A DNA stretch of 64,000 bases from Centroberyx gerrardi (taxonomy: Eukaryota > Chordata > Actinopteri > Beryciformes > Berycidae): assembly GCF_048128805.1 (NCBI RefSeq), contig NC_136000.1, positions 9,349,354-9,413,353 on the forward strand, read 5' to 3'. This document shows positions 59,628 through 64,000 of the stretch, one piece after another. The notes under the pieces are model-generated. The model did not search any database. It saw only the letters and a program-made list of their open reading frames with translations, and was not told the DNA's origin. Numbering within the stretch: the first letter of the stretch is position 1; each line of letters begins with the position of its first letter. The translations under genes and the position numbers were made by a program.

Positions 59628-59718
59628 CACCACCTCTGTCTCTCTGTCTCTCTCTGTCTCTCTTTCTCTTACACACACACCACCTCTCTCTCTCTGTCTC
59701 TCTCTGTCTCTCTCTCTG

Positions 59719-59754
<36 letters not shown>

Positions 59755-59840
59755 CCACCACCTCTCTCTCTCTCTGTCTCTCTCTCTCACACACACACAC
59801 CACCTCTCTCTCTGTCTCTCTCTCTCACACACACACCACC

Positions 59841-59884
<44 letters not shown>

Positions 59885-59950
59885 GCCACCTCTGTCTCTC
59901 TCTGTCTCTCTCTCTCACACACACACCACCTCTCTCTCTCTCTCTCTGTC

Positions 59951-59991
<41 letters not shown>

Positions 59992-60182
59992 CTCACTCTA
60001 TTTCTCTTACACACACACCACCTCTCTCTCTCTCTGTCTCTCTCTGTCTCTCTTTCTCTTACACACACACCACCTCTCTCTCTCTGTCTCTCTCTGTCTC
60101 TCTTTCTCTTACACACACACCACCTCTCTCTCTCTGTCTCTCTCTGTCTCTCTTTCTCTTACACACACACACACCACCACCA
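59086..60182. repeat. 1.1-kb composite TC/CA satellite
   Basis: Blocks of (TC)n interrupted by GTCTC, a short (CA)n and the spacer CACCACCTCTC repeat about 15 times. A clearer sub-unit of about 50 bp ('TTACACACACACCACCTCTC' then TCTGTCTCTCTCTGTCTCTC and TTTCTC) recurs at about 59480-59540 and 60010-60165. All the Arg/Glu-rich or Val/Cys-rich minus-strand open frames here are products of this repeat. Confidence 0.92.
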
Positions 60183-63100
60183 CCACCAAAATATTAACAG
60201 CATGCAATGCCTCCACAGCTCAGCCGTTGCCTTGAAACCAACAGCAAATTGAATTTGCTTGGTGGACAATGATTAATGAAGTGTCAGCGCAACTGTTTTC
60301 TCTGTTTCCACCCACAGGCCGGAGAAATGTTGACCCTTTCTAATTATGAAAGAGTCTTATCTGTCAACGGCAATTTCAGTCTGGGAGAAAGACGAGGTGT
60401 TGCTCTAAATGACTTCACACCCAGTTGACGCTGCATGTCAAAACAGCTTACAGGGAAAAGCTGTTACCTTCTTTGAAATGTGTGCAATGGGGTTTTATCA
60501 GGCCTTGGCATCCATATTTCAAAATATTTAATGGAACAAATATGCAGCGTGTAATTATCCATGTGTGAATTTGACTAGCTATTGGAGCTATTGGTCACAG
60601 TTTGTTTCACATCAAGTCAAACAAATGATCTGAGAACACAACAGTGAGCTGTGTTGTGGTTCAGTGTTTGCACTAATGCTGATCTGTTCAGTGACATCAC
60701 AGTGAGACAAGCCAAAGATGCTGCAAAATTACAGTCTGCGTCAAGTGCAAAGTGATTTATTTGTAAGACAATTGTGTTCTGTCCAAGGAGAACACCTTTG
60801 CAAATAGACAGGATTTTATGCAACTATTGTATTGCAAACCTGGGTGAGTAGCTACTTAGAAACCTGATTTCACTGTTGGAGGAAAGGGGCTGCGTGTGTT
60901 ATGTCACTGTGGCACATCAATTAGCAGGCACGTACCTTCACAGGCATTTTGTTAAAGATGCTGCATGTAACATTTTCAACCATCGATATATCATCGTCAA
61001 ATTATCTCTGATACCTTGGTATAATTACTGTAAACAAATGAGACCATGGTCGAGATGATTGGTATCTTCTATCTCACACGAGTGTTACAGTAATGCAAGT
61101 GTTTCACAAAATTAAGATCACAAGAGGATTTTGCTACTTGTACCTCCTCCCCCTAGCATCACTCCATGTGCTTTTGTTTTCTCTTTTGATTTACTGAAGA
61201 GGATAAACATGATGGAAGTGCTTTTTCCATCGCCCTTTCACTCCTTCCACCTTCTGCTATAATGAGAACCTCTGAAAGCTTTAACTCGGTCTGCGCTGGA
61301 AGAACAGCGCCCTCTTTCTGTTTTGTGCCGTAAAGCAATACAACAGATTTCTGGTGAAATCCAAACAGGTGGCACACAATGTAAAATGCAGTGTAGAGGC
61401 TGGTGGAGGCTGCCAGTCTTCTCAGCGATGGTGTCATTTGTTTATGGTAATTATACTGATGTCTCAAAATGAATATGGTAATGACTTATTGACGTTAAAA
61501 TGTTACACGTATTACCTTTAAATTAGAACCTCAACACCTCTAGGAGGCTCAGCTGAACTTTTGGCATCCCAGAATGTATATACCTGCTCTCAGCACTGAT
61601 CAGGGTTAAACTACCAAGGTTTGGACTTACACAGAGGAAGAGATAATTCAGAACTGTGACTTCTAGCACTTCTCCATTGATTGTTGACGCAATGACCTTC
61701 ACCAAACGACTGGTCAACCCTTCATCTCAATCTAAATTTCATCAAAGGAAAAAGTACTGTGGTGCAGATTTGAGGCATCCTCAATGAGCCTGGCATGACA
61801 AAGACACTCAAGTCACCTATCTCAGTTTCCCTTTTAGGTCAGGCCTTCCTGAATTCTTAATTCACTTTAATTGTATGGAAGCTAATGGTGGCTGGTAAGC
61901 TGAAAAGTTAACTATTGAACAACATAGTTGAAAAGCAATCAAAATTTAAATATCCCTCTAGGCTTTCCCTGAGGGTCACAAAAGTTTAAATCTTCTCCAC
62001 ATTGTGGTCCATTGCCTTAATTTCGCCTCTATTTAAGATATCCACATATCCACAGGCCGTTTTAAATTGCATGGCTTTGTTGTCTGATTTTGGAGAATGG
62101 GTCTTTAATGAAAGGTCTGTTGGTGCCACAGTTGCATGAGCTCATTAAAATTCAGGGAGAGCTGGCTAACTGAACACTTTTCTGTTCCCACATAATGGGT
62201 TAAATAGACCTATCAGTTTTGCAGCTGTCCATTTCCAGCACAGGCTATATTATATTATTCCTGCTCAGATTGATACCTGTGCCAGGCACTTTGTTGCCAT
62301 GGTCATTGTCGGAGGTGAACAAGGAAGCTATTTCTAGATATTTCCTACGAATAAAGCTGTTGAGCACCGATGAGTCCACACACGATTATGGCGTCAGACT
62401 GAGAGGATGTCTGGCAATCAAATATTTGAAGAGTCTGGTTCTGAAATGTGACTTCTAACATTTGATAAAACAGACACCTACTCTTACAAAATGATGGAGA
62501 GCGCAACATGAAAACAAATGGTTGTCCTTTTTAAAAGGATAGAAATTAACTTTAGTCCTTCGTTGACAAAATGCAAACTCTTTCACAGAAAGCATCAGAA
62601 TATCGATTTTAGAGATACCGAATGATGAACTGCAGGTGATGATTTTTTTTTTTCTCCCCAAAATGCATTCATAGCATTTTGGAAATTAACTCTTCATGGA
62701 GTTTTAAACCTAAATCATATGAGCATCAGATGATAATGCATCTTTGAATTATATATCTGGCATTACACTAAAATCCAAATGAGTAAAAAGCAAATGACCT
62801 GCCCTGACACTGTTTTTTTTTAGTTATTCCCTGCCCCCCTGTGACTGTTAATGGAAACTGCACCAACGCCTGACAGACAAAGCAGCTGGTTGCTACACTG
62901 TGATAATTGACAGGCACCACAGTGCTTCTGCAGTCTTGTCCTTTTTGTTATGAGCTTCCAGTAATTTGACAGTAATTTCCAACAAGCACTCAAATCAGTC
63001 CTTTTCCTGGTGATCATTTTCTTTCGCTAAACGCTCTCTTACAATGGCCCTCCATCTTTGTCCAAGTGGATAGAAGCAATTACAACAACACCTTTAGATA

Positions 63101-63350
63101 AAAAGGCACCATCTTTTGTCTGCTTCGGCAGTGTGGTGGTTGTTTAGGAGGTGGGTAGTACTGTGACCCTGCTTCTCTGTATTGTGCAATCACAATTACG
63201 TTGATAGTCAAGCTCAATCAAGTCCAATTCTTTTATAAAGCAATTTTAACAAAAGATGTCTCTCATAAAGTGCTCTACGGACCCACAGAGACCACAAATA
63301 CATATAAAAAAGCAAGATAGAGCAAACCTAACAACATTTCGTATTGCGTC
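60183..63350. other. Gene-free stretch
   Basis: No gene, RNA or clear mobile element was recognised. ORFs are at most about 100 codons (61159-61467 -) and have no domain. Moderate-GC patches near 60300-60440 cannot be interpreted without comparison. Confidence 0.45.
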
Positions 63351-63356
63351 CTCTGG

Positions 63357-63396
<40 letters not shown>

Positions 63397-64000
63397 ATTT
63401 TGAAATTTGAAAATATTTGCTTTTAATTCTAGATAGCTATTACAGTAATGACATCTGGCCAGGGTCTACAGATGAAAATTTGCCTTTTGGCTAATTCTGG
63501 CATATTTACAGAAATACTTACGTAATATGCATTGTCCCTGTCAAATACACAAATCAAAAACAAAATTGGAAAAAAGATATGAGGCCAGAGTCGTGTGATA
63601 GGTGATTATCCACCTCAGGATAAACAACTCAGGACACAGTACATGTGCATAAACTCAAATTCAAAGTGATAGCATTTATCCCTTCAAGCCTTTGTTTTTC
63701 CCTTAAAGAAATGAATGTATTTATTTCTTCTAGAGGCAGACCCTGACTTCGCTGGGAGAGGCTGGAGTTCAGCACTCAGAGCCGTGGTAATAAAAGTAAC
63801 AAATGGTCAGAGCAGGATCCCCTGCAGAGTCTCTGCACATCGCCAGCTTAATCCTGGGACTGGGCAGATGGGAATGGAATCCGGACCTGTCAGCACCCAT
63901 AAATCTCACCATCACACGTTCACAGTTCAACACCAACACAGCCTCTGCTTGTGCTGTGTGACTTTGTTATCGCATGACATGCACACACACACACACACAC
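63351..64000. other. GT and CA microsatellites and unassigned sequence at the window edge
   Basis: A (GT)n tract lies at about 63358-63396 and a (CA)n tract at 63982-64000, running off the window. The remaining sequence shows nothing identifiable. Confidence 0.7.

Noticed and set aside
59056..60116. Series of Arg/Glu- and Val/Cys-rich minus-strand ORFs
   Set aside because: Pure products of TC/CA simple repeats.
59086..60182. CRISPR-like regular spacing of repeats
   Set aside because: The units are simple-sequence tracts in a vertebrate genome. The spacers are not unique and no cas genes are present.

Overview
The window looks like nuclear DNA of a teleost fish. It is AT-rich and mostly non-coding. 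It carries dispersed repeats typical of ray-finned fish, long CA/TC microsatellites, spliced genes, and a vasotocin/vasopressin V1a-type receptor. No gene continues visibly off either edge. Only two protein-coding loci are well supported: a four-copy tandem family at 15.7-30.5 kb and an avpr1a-type receptor at 51.7-53.7 kb.

Tandem array (15.7-30.5 kb). Four intact, same-strand, head-to-tail genes have coding starts at 20261, 23241, 26216 and 29252 (period about 3.0 kb). Each has a single coding exon of 423-424 codons. The protein has an N-terminal TIR domain, a linker, two membrane helices and a cytoplasmic tail. From memory of the family, the linker, helices and tail resemble vertebrate TMEM268, so the product would be a TIR-TMEM268-like fusion anchored in a membrane. 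I know of no described function for this architecture, and it is the best candidate in the window for an undescribed system. The copies are almost identical, including in introns and 3' flanks, except for an abrupt divergent block over the membrane helices and the loop between them. A broken fifth copy lies upstream at about 15.73-16.06 kb, with its 3' flank preserved to about 16.9 kb. Conserved flank motifs suggest that each repeat unit holds the 3' UTR and poly(A) signal of one gene, followed by the non-coding first exon of the next.

avpr1a-type locus (51.7-53.7 kb). Two coding exons give a 413-residue class A GPCR with the V1-type intron between TM6 and TM7. Two related mobile elements flank exon 1, one ending about 180 bp upstream of the start codon and the other in the intron. 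Both carry the same perfect four-unit heat-shock-element sequence.

The rest is repeats and quiet sequence. It includes three hAT-like MITEs with a shared terminus, a TTAA-flanked element nested in another repeat, a decayed Tc1/mariner transposase, a LINE fragment, fold-back elements and a 1.1 kb TC/CA composite satellite. The regions 37.7-46.3, 47.4-49.8 and 60.2-64 kb hold no gene I can support. They may contain distal control elements, but this cannot be judged without comparison to other fish.
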